Shown here one piece after another: positions 8,459-15,589 of a DNA stretch of 47,804 nucleotides (position 1 is its first letter; every line of letters begins with the position of its first letter). Source of the DNA: DATIKM01 sp035477595 (GTDB lineage Bacteria > Armatimonadota > Chthonomonadetes > Chthonomonadales > CAJBBX01). Below the pieces are notes generated by a model that did not search any database, was not told where the DNA came from, and worked only from the letters and a program-made list of their open reading frames with translations. The stretch spans positions 1 through 47,804 of the forward strand of contig DATIKM010000056.1 in the NCBI GenBank assembly GCA_035477595.1, read 5' to 3'. The translations under genes and the position numbers were made by a program.

Positions 8459-9163
8459 GTGAGACGCAGAGCCTTCGCCCTGATCGAGCTACTGGTTGTG
8501 ATCGCAATCGTCGCGATACTGGCGACTATGATCTTCCCGGTCTTCGCGCGGGCTCGCGAAGCAGCCCGCCAAGCGACGTGCGCCTCCAACCTTCGCCAGA
8601 TCGGCATGGCGCTGCACCTCTACACGCAGGATTACGACGACATGTTCCCGAATAACAACGACCCGTTCCTCTGGATGGGGCGAAGGTGGCGGTGGCTGCT
8701 TAAGACCTATATCGCCTATGCCGGTCAACGCGACCCGAACGCGCCCAGCGACCCGAACCGCTCCGTCAACAACAATCCGGGCATCCTGATCTGCCCGAGC
8801 GACTTCACGGCGACGCAGCAGTGGGACCACACGTCGTACGCGTACTCGGCGGCGTTCTACCGCAGCCCGGCGCAGGTCAATGCCATGACCACGGCGCAGC
8901 TCTTCAGCTTTCCCACGCCGCCATGCGTCTCACAGAGCGCGGCAGCCGTAGTATGGCCGACGCACAAGGTCGCGTTCGCCGAGTGGCTCAGCAACCACTC
9001 ACCGCAGAAGGTCGGCTGGTGGAGCTGGGACGGTTCGCGCAACTACCTGTTCGTCGATGGGCACGCAAGGTTTCTCGCTGCGCGGCGCATCAACCGTGCG
9101 GTCAACGGGTGGCCGGATGTGAACCTGACGGTGGATGGAGTGGCGGGACGGGACACGCCATGA
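8459..9163 (+). CDS. prepilin-like DUF1559-type protein
   Basis: 234 residues from GTG 8459, preceded by AGAGGAG. The first residues are basic (VRRRA) followed by FALIELLVVIAIVAILATM, a type IV prepilin/pseudopilin signal with Glu at +5. A canonical site has Gly before the cleavage point; here it is Ala. The segment FARAREAARQATC and the run SNLRQIGMALHLYTQDYDD are the hallmark of the DUF1559-like pseudopilins abundant in Armatimonadota and Planctomycetota. The C-terminus has the H-X9-DG type motif (NYLFVDGHARFL). Processed and exported by a type II/IV pilus-like machine; the role is probably surface structure or secretion. It is a single gene here. Confidence 0.9.
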   Translation: MRRRAFALIELLVVIAIVAILATMIFPVFARAREAARQATCASNLRQIGMALHLYTQDYDDMFPNNNDPFLWMGRRWRWLLKTYIAYAGQRDPNAPSDPNRSVNNNPGILICPSDFTATQQWDHTSYAYSAAFYRSPAQVNAMTTAQLFSFPTPPCVSQSAAAVVWPTHKVAFAEWLSNHSPQKVGWWSWDGSRNYLFVDGHARFLAARRINRAVNGWPDVNLTVDGVAGRDTP

Positions 9164-9656
9164 CCGCGTCAGCCCTCGCGGTGTGGCGCAACGGTGGCGC
9201 CAGATGGCCGTACCCCGCTCGCCGCACATGGCCGGTTGGCCCACCGTCGCGATGGTCGCTTGCCTGGCGGCAGCCGACCCGAGCACTTGATCTGCACCAG
9301 CCACAGGCCGACCCGCATTCGCCCATCGCGAAGCGTGCCTGTTTTGGCTGCGCTGGCCGGCCCCGGTTCATGCGACGACCCCATGCACGTCTCTCAGGCG
9401 GCTTTCCGACTGCCAGCCGACCGCTAACGGCGCCCCAATCCCCACGCCTGGCGGCATCGGCCTCTATGGCGCTCTCGCGCCCGCCTGTGCATGCCGAACC
9501 GCGGTCCTCCATCGCCCCGGCGGGGGTGCGCCTGGACCAACCCGCGTGTGAAGGGGCGGCGGGCCTGCGTGACCGTTCCGCAGCGATGCGCGGCGACCGT
9601 CTGGCGCGCTCGCTGTCGCGAACGGAGCGTACCGTGACCACTCGGGAGGGGATGCC
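9164..9656. other. about 490 bp without a recognisable gene
   Basis: Both strands are open in several frames, as expected for GC-rich DNA, but no frame shows a known motif, a ribosome site or a family-like composition. No inverted repeat of note was found. Confidence 0.4.
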
Positions 9657-10094
9657 ATGCTGAAGGAGTTTCGCGAGTTCGCACTGAAGGGCAACGTGAT
9701 CGACCTTGCCGTGGGTCTGATTCTCGGTGCGGCGTTCGGCAGGATCGTCACATCGCTCGTAGAGGATGTGATCATGCCGCCTGTCGGCCTGCTGATGGGA
9801 AGAGCTGACTTCTCCTCGCTCTTCTTCGATATGTCTGGCGGAGGCCACGCGTCGCTGGAGGCCGCAAGGCAGGCTGGGGCCGCGGTGATCGCCTACGGCG
9901 CCTTCATCAACACCATCATCGCGTTCGTTGTCGTGGCCTTCGCGATGTTTGTGCTAGTTCGGCAGATCAACAGGCTGAGGCGCGAGCCTGTGCAGGTAGC
10001 ACCCGACACCCGCGAGTGCCCGTTCTGCGTGTCGCCCATTGCTCTGCGGGCCACTCGGTGCCCGATGTGCACCGCCGAGATGCCCGCCGCCTGA
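9657..10094 (+). CDS. mscL: large-conductance mechanosensitive channel with C-terminal zinc ribbon
   Basis: 145 residues from ATG 9657 after GGGAGGGG. MscL opens in the inner membrane under hypo-osmotic stress. The N-terminus MLKEFREFALKGNVIDLAVG is the conserved S1 helix and pore start; the pore helix runs to about residue 45 (IVTSLVEDVIMPP) and TM2 spans about 80-102 (YGAFINTIIAFVVVAF). Unlike E. coli MscL, the tail after the basic stretch holds two CxxC pairs (Cys121/124 and Cys135/138), a zinc-ribbon-like knuckle in place of the usual helical bundle. A strong hairpin follows. It appears monocistronic. Confidence 0.96.
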   Translation: MLKEFREFALKGNVIDLAVGLILGAAFGRIVTSLVEDVIMPPVGLLMGRADFSSLFFDMSGGGHASLEAARQAGAAVIAYGAFINTIIAFVVVAFAMFVLVRQINRLRREPVQVAPDTRECPFCVSPIALRATRCPMCTAEMPAA

Positions 10095-10102
10095 ACCACG
10101 AT

Positions 10103-10133
10103 GGTCTCTGGCCGGCCTGTCCGGCCAGAGACC
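10103..10133 (+). terminator. 13-bp perfect hairpin after mscL
   Basis: Arms 10103-10115 and 10121-10133 are exact inverse complements, loop CCTGT. It lies 8 nt after the mscL stop and 19 nt before the start of the lyase gene, so it separates the two genes. No T-run follows. Confidence 0.7.
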
Positions 10134-10152
10134 TGCTCTCCGGAGGCCCTGC

Positions 10153-11550
10153 ATGGACAGCCCCGCGCGACGGCCAGCTCGTCGATCATGGGCGGAGCCC
10201 TGGAAGGTCAAGACGGTGGAGCCCTTGCGGATGACGACACGCGCCGAGCGTGAAAGCGCCATTCGCGACGCCGGGTGGAACACCTTCCTGCTGCGCTCGC
10301 GAGACGTGTACATCGACCTTCTGACGGACAGCGGCACTACCGCGATGAGTGACCGCCAGTGGGCCGGCATGATGGTCGGCGACGAGTCCTACGCGGGCAG
10401 TGAGTCGTTCTACCGGCTCGAGGAGGCGGTGCGCGCACACTACGGCTACCAGTACGTGGTGCCCACGCACCAGGGACGCGGGGCGGAAAACATCCTCTCG
10501 CGGATCCTTATACGTCCGGGACATGTGATACCTGGTAACATGTACTTCACAACCACGCGACTTCACCAGGAGCTGAACGGTGGAACATTCGTCGACGTGG
10601 TCATCCCGGAGGCGCACGACCCGGCGTCGGAACACCCGTTCAAGGGCAACGTCGAGATCGACGCACTCGAGCGAGCGATCCGCGCGGCGGGGCCGGATGC
10701 GGTCCCGTACGTGTGTCTGAGCGCCACAGTCAACATGGCGGGCGGTCAGCCGATCTCCATGGAGAACGTTCGGGCCGTGCGCGATGTCTGCAGCAGGCAC
10801 GGCGTCCGGGTGATGCTCGATGCCACGCGCGCCGTCGAGAACGCCTACTTCATCCAGCAGCGCGAGCCGGGCTACCGGGAGAAGCCAGTCGCCACCATCC
10901 TGAGAGAGTTGTGCTCCTACACTGACGGGTGCACCATGAGCGGCAAGAAGGACCCGCTGGTGAACATCGGCGGGTGGCTGGCGGTGAATGACGAGCATAT
11001 CTACGAGGAGGCCAGCAACCTGGTCGCCGTCTACGAGGGGCTCCACACATACGGTGGCATGTCCGGTCGGGACATGGAGGCGATGGCGATCGGCATCGCG
11101 GAATCGGTGGAGGACGCCCACATTCGGGCGCGGGTGGGCCAGGTCGAGTATCTCGGCGAGAAGCTCATCGCGTGGTCGATCCCGGTCGTGCTGCCGATCG
11201 GCGGGCACGCGGTCTACCTCGACGCGAAGGCGTTCTACCCTGGCATCCCGCAGAGGGATTTCACAGCCCAAGCGCTGGCGGCGGACCTGTACGTCGACTC
11301 CGGTGTCCGTGCGATGGAAAGGGGCGTCGTCTCCGCCGGTCGCGACCCGCACACGGGCGACCACCGGTTCCCCAGTCTCGAGCTGGTGCGCCTCACCATC
11401 CCGCGGCGTGTCTATACGCAGGCGCACATGGACGTCACGGCCGAGTCGGTCGCGGCGGTCCACGACGAGCGCACATCGGCGCGCGGGCTGCGTATGGTCT
11501 ACGAGCCACGGTACCTGCGCTTCTTCCAGGCACGGTTCGAGCGCCTGTAG
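10153..11550 (+). CDS. tpl: tyrosine phenol-lyase (beta-tyrosinase)
   Basis: 465 residues from ATG 10153, with GGAGG at 10142-10146. A PLP enzyme splitting L-tyrosine to phenol, pyruvate and ammonia, reversibly. With a constant offset of 9 from the Citrobacter enzyme, the cofactor and active-site residues are all present: Tyr80, Arg109, Phe132, Thr133, Asp223, Arg226, PLP-Lys266 in MSGKKD, Arg413. The two residues that separate tyrosine phenol-lyase from tryptophanase also match: Arg390 (in VRAMERG, Arg381 in Citrobacter) and Phe457 (in LRFF, where tryptophanase has His). So phenol-lyase, not indole-lyase, is favoured. Length is near the usual 456. An alpha/beta hydrolase gene follows after 19 nt, possibly co-transcribed. 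Confidence 0.9.
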   Translation: MDSPARRPARRSWAEPWKVKTVEPLRMTTRAERESAIRDAGWNTFLLRSRDVYIDLLTDSGTTAMSDRQWAGMMVGDESYAGSESFYRLEEAVRAHYGYQYVVPTHQGRGAENILSRILIRPGHVIPGNMYFTTTRLHQELNGGTFVDVVIPEAHDPASEHPFKGNVEIDALERAIRAAGPDAVPYVCLSATVNMAGGQPISMENVRAVRDVCSRHGVRVMLDATRAVENAYFIQQREPGYREKPVATILRELCSYTDGCTMSGKKDPLVNIGGWLAVNDEHIYEEASNLVAVYEGLHTYGGMSGRDMEAMAIGIAESVEDAHIRARVGQVEYLGEKLIAWSIPVVLPIGGHAVYLDAKAFYPGIPQRDFTAQALAADLYVDSGVRAMERGVVSAGRDPHTGDHRFPSLELVRLTIPRRVYTQAHMDVTAESVAAVHDERTSARGLRMVYEPRYLRFFQARFERL

Positions 11551-11569
11551 CGGACGGAATAGCGCACAC

Positions 11570-12598
11570 ATGGACACGCGTCGGTACGCACTCAGGCGGA
11601 TGGACGAGGTGACCGCGTCGCTCGCGTGGCGGGCCATGGCGCCCGAGGCCGCCGCGCGGTGGCGCCGTCGCGCTCGAGGTGCGCTGCGGCGCGTGGTCGG
11701 CCTGCCCCCCGGTCCTACGCGGGCGCCCCTTGTCGAGGGCGACGACGGGCGCCTGTTTCGGGGCTACCAGCGCCGGGCGGTTCGCTTCGAGAGCCGGCCA
11801 GGCTGCGAGGTCGTGGGATACTACCTGCTGCCCGACGGAGTGGAGGGAAGGCTGCCAGGCGTGCTCTGCCTGCCTGGCCATGGGCGCGGCGTCGATAGCA
11901 TTGTCGGCATCGCCGTAGACGGCACCCAGCGCGACATTGGCTGTCCGGACGAGTACCAGGCGGACTTCGCGCTGCAGTGCGTGGCTCAGGGCTACCCGAC
12001 ACTGGCCATCGAGCAGATCTCGTTCGGCCACCGGCGCGATGAGCAGGCCCGATCCGAGGGACCCGAAGCGTCATCCTGCGTGCGCGACAGCGTGGCGGCG
12101 CTTATGCTGGGGGAGACGGTAGCGGGCTGGCGCGTGTGGGACGCGATGCGTGCGCTGGACGTTCTCGGCGCGATGCGTGAGGTGGATCCACGCAGGCTCG
12201 TGACGATGGGGATATCCGGTGGCGGGCTGACGTCGCTCTGGACGGCGTCCTTGGATCCGCGTGTCCGCGCGTGCGTGGTGAGCGGTTACCTGAGTACCTT
12301 CCGCGGTTCGATCCTCGCGGTAGACCACTGCGTCGACAACTACGTGCCCGGCATCCTCCGTTGTCTCGAGATGCCGGACATTGCCGCGCTCGTGGCGCCC
12401 CGCCTCCTCTTCGCCGAGAGCGGTGCAGACGACGCCATCTTCCCGCTGGCCTCCTTCCACGCTGCCTGTGACCGTGTGCGCGCTGCCTACGCAGCGTGCG
12501 GGTGCCCTGAGCGGTTCGCTTTCGAAGCCTTCGATGGCGACCATCGCTTTCATGGCGCCGGCGCCTTCCGGTTCCTGCGCGACCGGCTGATGGTCTGA
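11570..12598 (+). CDS. alpha/beta hydrolase (acetyl-xylan-esterase-like, Abhydrolase_7 type)
   Basis: 342 residues from ATG 11570, 19 nt after the lyase stop; the ribosome site is weak. The nucleophile elbow GISGGG has Ser216; the acid is likely Asp287 or Asp288 (ESGADDAIFP) and the base His325 or His328 (GDHRFHG). PGVLCLPGHGRG is the oxyanion-strand segment. There is no signal peptide, so it is likely cytoplasmic. The long N-terminal helical part resembles bacterial esterases annotated as acetyl xylan esterase or dienelactone-hydrolase-like. Linkage with the lyase gene suggests co-expression, but no shared substrate is evident. Confidence 0.8.
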   Translation: MDTRRYALRRMDEVTASLAWRAMAPEAAARWRRRARGALRRVVGLPPGPTRAPLVEGDDGRLFRGYQRRAVRFESRPGCEVVGYYLLPDGVEGRLPGVLCLPGHGRGVDSIVGIAVDGTQRDIGCPDEYQADFALQCVAQGYPTLAIEQISFGHRRDEQARSEGPEASSCVRDSVAALMLGETVAGWRVWDAMRALDVLGAMREVDPRRLVTMGISGGGLTSLWTASLDPRVRACVVSGYLSTFRGSILAVDHCVDNYVPGILRCLEMPDIAALVAPRLLFAESGADDAIFPLASFHAACDRVRAAYAACGCPERFAFEAFDGDHRFHGAGAFRFLRDRLMV

Positions 12599-12619
12599 CA
12601 CCACCTTCACGTCTCCAGT

Positions 12620-12877
12620 TTGGGCTCGCGCGTGCCGATACCGCACCTAAGCACGTCTGCGACGTCTGGCCGGGCTGCCCCTTGCCGCGTGGTGCAGCTC
12701 CGGGCGGCGCGTGCGCGATTCGCAGAGGGTTGGCTGGACAGCGTGGTGACCGCCACGCCTTCAGGCGGCCGGGTAGCCCGCGCGATGGAGGTGAACCTTG
12801 CACGCAGCATCGACGACGATAGGGACATCCACCTCAGGAGCCGCGTTCGGCTGGCCGATCTGGGGCAGGCGAGGTGA
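12620..12877 (+). CDS. possible small hypothetical protein
   Basis: A frame from TTG 12620 to TGA 12877 could encode 85 residues. Third codon positions in its second half are mostly G or C, as in neighbouring real genes, and it lies in the 327-bp gap before the Hpt gene, in the same direction. No ribosome site is evident before the TTG and I recognise no domain. It may be a remnant or chance frame; nothing else of note is in the gap 12599-12925. Confidence 0.2.
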   Translation: MGSRVPIPHLSTSATSGRAAPCRVVQLRAARARFAEGWLDSVVTATPSGGRVARAMEVNLARSIDDDRDIHLRSRVRLADLGQAR

Positions 12878-12925
12878 CGCTGGTGGGGAGACGCGGCGCC
12901 GGAGGCGAATGGGAGGCCGATCCCG

Positions 12926-13279
12926 GTGGAAGGCTTGACCCTGAACAGAGAGCGCCTGCGACAGAGCGCGGGCGATGACCCGGAGCTCGAGCGCGAGCTC
13001 GGCGCGGAGTTCGCCAACGCGCTTCCGGCACTTATGGAGCGGTTCGCCAGCGCGGGACGCGAGGGCGCGTTGGATCGGCTGCGCTCCGCCGCCCACTGCC
13101 TCAAGGGGAGCAGCCGGACGCTGGGTCTGGAGCGCGTCGCCGCCGCCTGCGAGCGGATCGAGGCGGACGCCGCGACCGGCGCAGGCGACAACTCGGCTGC
13201 GCTGATCGTGGAGCTGCGCGCGCGCTGCGAGGAGGCCGCCGCTGCTCTGCAGGCCATCGTGATGGAGCGCGCGCCATGA
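12926..13279 (+). CDS. histidine phosphotransfer (Hpt) protein
   Basis: 117 residues from GTG 12926, with GGGAGG at 12911-12916. The whole protein is one Hpt four-helix bundle: the phospho-accepting His57 sits in AAHCLKGSSRTLG, the classic HxLKGSS motif. It would carry phosphate between a hybrid kinase and a response regulator. The stop codon overlaps the start of the next gene (ATGA, 13276-13279), so the receiver-GGDEF protein downstream is the likely partner, translationally coupled. No sensor kinase is intact in the window. Confidence 0.88.
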   Translation: MEGLTLNRERLRQSAGDDPELERELGAEFANALPALMERFASAGREGALDRLRSAAHCLKGSSRTLGLERVAAACERIEADAATGAGDNSAALIVELRARCEEAAAALQAIVMERAP

Positions 13280-14769
13280 GGGTGCTGATCGCGGACGACG
13301 ACCGCGTGTCGGCGATGGTCCTGCGCCGAGCGCTGGAGAAGCTCGGGCATCAGGTAGTGGCCGCGCAGGATGGGGCAGCCGCGTGGGATGCATTCCAGGC
13401 ATCGCCGTACCGCGTGGTGATCACCGACTGGATGATGCCGAAGGTTGACGGCCCGTCCCTCTGTGCACGCATCCGCGAGCGCGAGAAGGCGCCCGCGTCC
13501 ACCTCGACAGACGAAGAGCCAACGCCGTACACCTACGTCATCCTTCTGACCTCCAAGACCAGTCGGGACGACTGGCTCGAGGGCCTGGCAGCCGGCGCCG
13601 ACGACCTCATGGTGAAGCCCCTCGATGCCGCGAAGCTTGCCGCCCGGCTACACGTTGTCCAGCGCGTCCTGAGGATGGAGGAGGAGCTTCAGGCGCGATC
13701 CGCTGAGCTCGAGGAGATGGGCGCGGAGCTGGCTCAGCGAAATGAGGAGCTGGAGCTCAACTACAACATTGCGATGGGCGCCCGCAGCCAGTTTGAGGGT
13801 CTCTTTGGCGGTCTGCCAGTCGCTTGCTTCACGTTCGACGAGCAGGGACGCATCCAGCGGTGGAACCAGGAAGCCGAGCGGATCACAGGGTATCCGGAAG
13901 GTCTGGTGATCGGAAGGCATTTCTGGGAGGTGTTGCGCGGATGGCATCAGGGCGAGTCCGCCATGGACTACGTGAAGCGCGTGTTCGCCGGCGAGCGCTG
14001 GGACGGCGTGGAATGGTCCCATACGACACCGCTGGGGCAGTCGGTGCATCTGCTGACGAACACGTTCCCGCTGAGGGACGGGCACGGCCGCATCATCGGC
14101 GCCATCAACGCGAGCATCGACATCACCGAGCGCAAGCGCCTCTCTCAGGAGCTCGATCAGCAGCTCGCTCAGGTGCGGCAGCTCAACGATGCGTTGAGCG
14201 CCAAGGGCGCGGAGCTCGAAGACAGGAACGCGATGCTAAGGGAGCGAGCCCGTCGCGACGGCCTCACCAACCTTCTCAACCACCGCAGCTTCCACGATGT
14301 GCTGGAGGCATCGTTCGCGGCCGCCCGCACGCCCGGATGTCCGGTCGCGGTGGCGATGGTCGACGTCGATCACTTCAAGCAGTTCAACGACAGTCACGGG
14401 CACCCGGCCGGTGACGAGGTACTCCGCACCGTCGCATCTATCCTCGCCAGCAGCGTGCGAGCGCCGGACACGGCGGCCCGCTACGGCGGCGAGGAGTTTG
14501 CGGTGGTGATGCCTGGCACGGACCTGCCGGGCGCACTCGCAGTGGCTGAGCGCGTTCGCGCCAGTATTGAGCGCCACCCTTGGCCGCTTCGCCCGGTGAC
14601 GGTGAGCATCGGCGTGGCGACGTCCGGCGACGACGTGCGCACGCCTTCCGGTCTCGTCGACGCTGCCGACAGGGCGCTCTACAGCGCGAAGGCTGCCGGC
14701 CGGAACCAGGTTCTGGCGTTCGATGCCAGCCGCGTAAGGGAGTGCCGCAGGGCCAGTAGAGCGGCGTAG
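13276..14769 (+). CDS. response regulator with PAS and GGDEF domains (diguanylate cyclase)
   Basis: 497 residues. Receiver domain 1-130 with acidic pocket Asp7-9, phospho-acceptor Asp51 (VVITDWMMP) and Lys114 (VKPLD); coiled coil 131-170; PAS about 172-285 ending in ITERKRL; second coiled coil 286-325; GGDEF about 326-485. The active-site loop is intact (GGEEF, 404-408) and the inhibitory I-site RxxD is present (Arg395, Asp398), five residues before it. The protein should make c-di-GMP when phosphorylated and be product-inhibited. The start ATG overlaps the Hpt stop. The receiver carries an insertion rich in Ser, Thr and Glu after SLCARIREREK. Confidence 0.94.
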   Translation: MRVLIADDDRVSAMVLRRALEKLGHQVVAAQDGAAAWDAFQASPYRVVITDWMMPKVDGPSLCARIREREKAPASTSTDEEPTPYTYVILLTSKTSRDDWLEGLAAGADDLMVKPLDAAKLAARLHVVQRVLRMEEELQARSAELEEMGAELAQRNEELELNYNIAMGARSQFEGLFGGLPVACFTFDEQGRIQRWNQEAERITGYPEGLVIGRHFWEVLRGWHQGESAMDYVKRVFAGERWDGVEWSHTTPLGQSVHLLTNTFPLRDGHGRIIGAINASIDITERKRLSQELDQQLAQVRQLNDALSAKGAELEDRNAMLRERARRDGLTNLLNHRSFHDVLEASFAAARTPGCPVAVAMVDVDHFKQFNDSHGHPAGDEVLRTVASILASSVRAPDTAARYGGEEFAVVMPGTDLPGALAVAERVRASIERHPWPLRPVTVSIGVATSGDDVRTPSGLVDAADRALYSAKAAGRNQVLAFDASRVRECRRASRAA

Positions 14770-14810
14770 ACCGTTCTCTTCAGGCAATCACTTTCGCTTC
14801 ACGGGACGCT

Positions 14811-14850
14811 GGCGCAACGCGTTGCACGGACCTGCGGAACCCGTTGCGCC
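14811..14850 (+). terminator. inverted repeat after the cyclase gene
   Basis: Arms GGCGCAACG (14811-14819) and CGTTGCGCC (14842-14850) pair perfectly. The left arm also overlaps a 12-nt palindrome GCAACGCGTTGC (14814-14825), so two alternative folds are possible. It starts 42 nt after the stop codon. Confidence 0.45.
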
Positions 14851-14912
14851 GCCGCACCGTATTTCAGGTAGCGCATGTCCTCCTTTTCACTCGGTTGCCA
14901 TCAGATGATGGG

Positions 14913-14943
14913 CGCCCGCTTCACCATCGGTGAGCGGGCGTTT
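14913..14943 (+). terminator. rho-independent-type terminator
   Basis: CGCCCGCTTCACC (14913-14925) pairs with GGTGAGCGGGCG (14929-14940), with one bulged T, and is followed by TTT. It is read after the diguanylate cyclase gene. Confidence 0.6.
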
Positions 14944-14978
14944 CTCTTGCCTGGACCCTCACTTCCCGCCAAGACGCA

Positions 14979-15018
14979 CAAGGGGCGCGGCCGCGCTCAC
15001 CACGCGACGCGCCCCTTG
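14979..15018 (-). terminator. hairpin downstream of jag
   Basis: Arms 14979-14989 and 15008-15018 (CAAGGGGCGCG / CGCGCCCCTTG) pair over 11 bp around an 18-nt loop, 19 nt beyond the jag stop. It likely ends the rpmH-jag transcript and could act both ways between the converging genes. Confidence 0.55.
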
Positions 15019-15036
15019 CGCGTGCCGCCAGAGGGC

Positions 15037-15540
15037 TTACTTGGGAGCGATGATGATGCGCCGCTCCGGACCGTCTCCCTCGCTGTAGGTCGTCACGTCC
15101 TCCCGGTCTTTGAGCGCCCAGTGGATGACGCGGCGCTCGTGGGCCGGCAGAGGATCGAGCACGCATTCCTCCTGGCGCTCGGCAACCTGCGCGGCGTACT
15201 GCAGCGCAAGCTGGCGCAGAATCTCTTCCCGGCGCGACCGATAGCCGCCCGCGTCAATCACCACCCGCGTACCGCCTGGCGACTGGCGGGCGATCGCAAG
15301 GTTGACGATGAACTGCAGTGCATCCAGCGCACGCCCATGACGCCCGAATGCCTCCTCGGCGTGCTGACCGACCAGCTCCACGGCGAGGTAGGGGCGATGG
15401 ACGGAGCGCGGGACCGCATCCATGTCGAGGCCGCTGGCGCGGCATATCCCGACGACCACCTCGAAGGCTGTGCGCTCGTCCGCCGTCAACTGCATAGGCG
15501 ACCCGACGGTGCGCGGCGCTTCGGGCTCCCCTGTCCCCAT
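15037..15540 (-). CDS. jag: Jag/KhpB-type RNA-binding protein (KH and R3H domains)
   Basis: 167 residues from ATG 15540, with GAGGAGG just upstream; the spacing is short, and an inner ATG at 15495 is a possible alternative. A KH-like fold occupies about 50-100, with the loop FGRHGRALDALQ where the family usually has IGKRG; an R3H domain follows (ILRQLALQYAAQVAERQEE, then AHERRVIHWAL). Jag sits next to yidC in most bacteria and binds RNA, with effects on cell wall and division. The classic N-terminal Jag_N domain is absent, so this is a short form. Last gene of the rpmH block, 49 nt after yidC. Confidence 0.88.
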   Translation of the reverse strand: MGTGEPEAPRTVGSPMQLTADERTAFEVVVGICRASGLDMDAVPRSVHRPYLAVELVGQHAEEAFGRHGRALDALQFIVNLAIARQSPGGTRVVIDAGGYRSRREEILRQLALQYAAQVAERQEECVLDPLPAHERRVIHWALKDREDVTTYSEGDGPERRIIIAPK

Positions 15541-15589
15541 AGGCCTCCTCGATCGATGGGTTCGGGCACCGGCGACGGGCGCCCAGACC

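Noticed and set aside
10186..11637. 483-codon minus-strand open frame over the tyrosine phenol-lyase gene
   Set aside because: Shadow of a clear PLP enzyme; composition rich in Arg, His and Val with no family motif, as expected of an antisense frame in GC-rich DNA.
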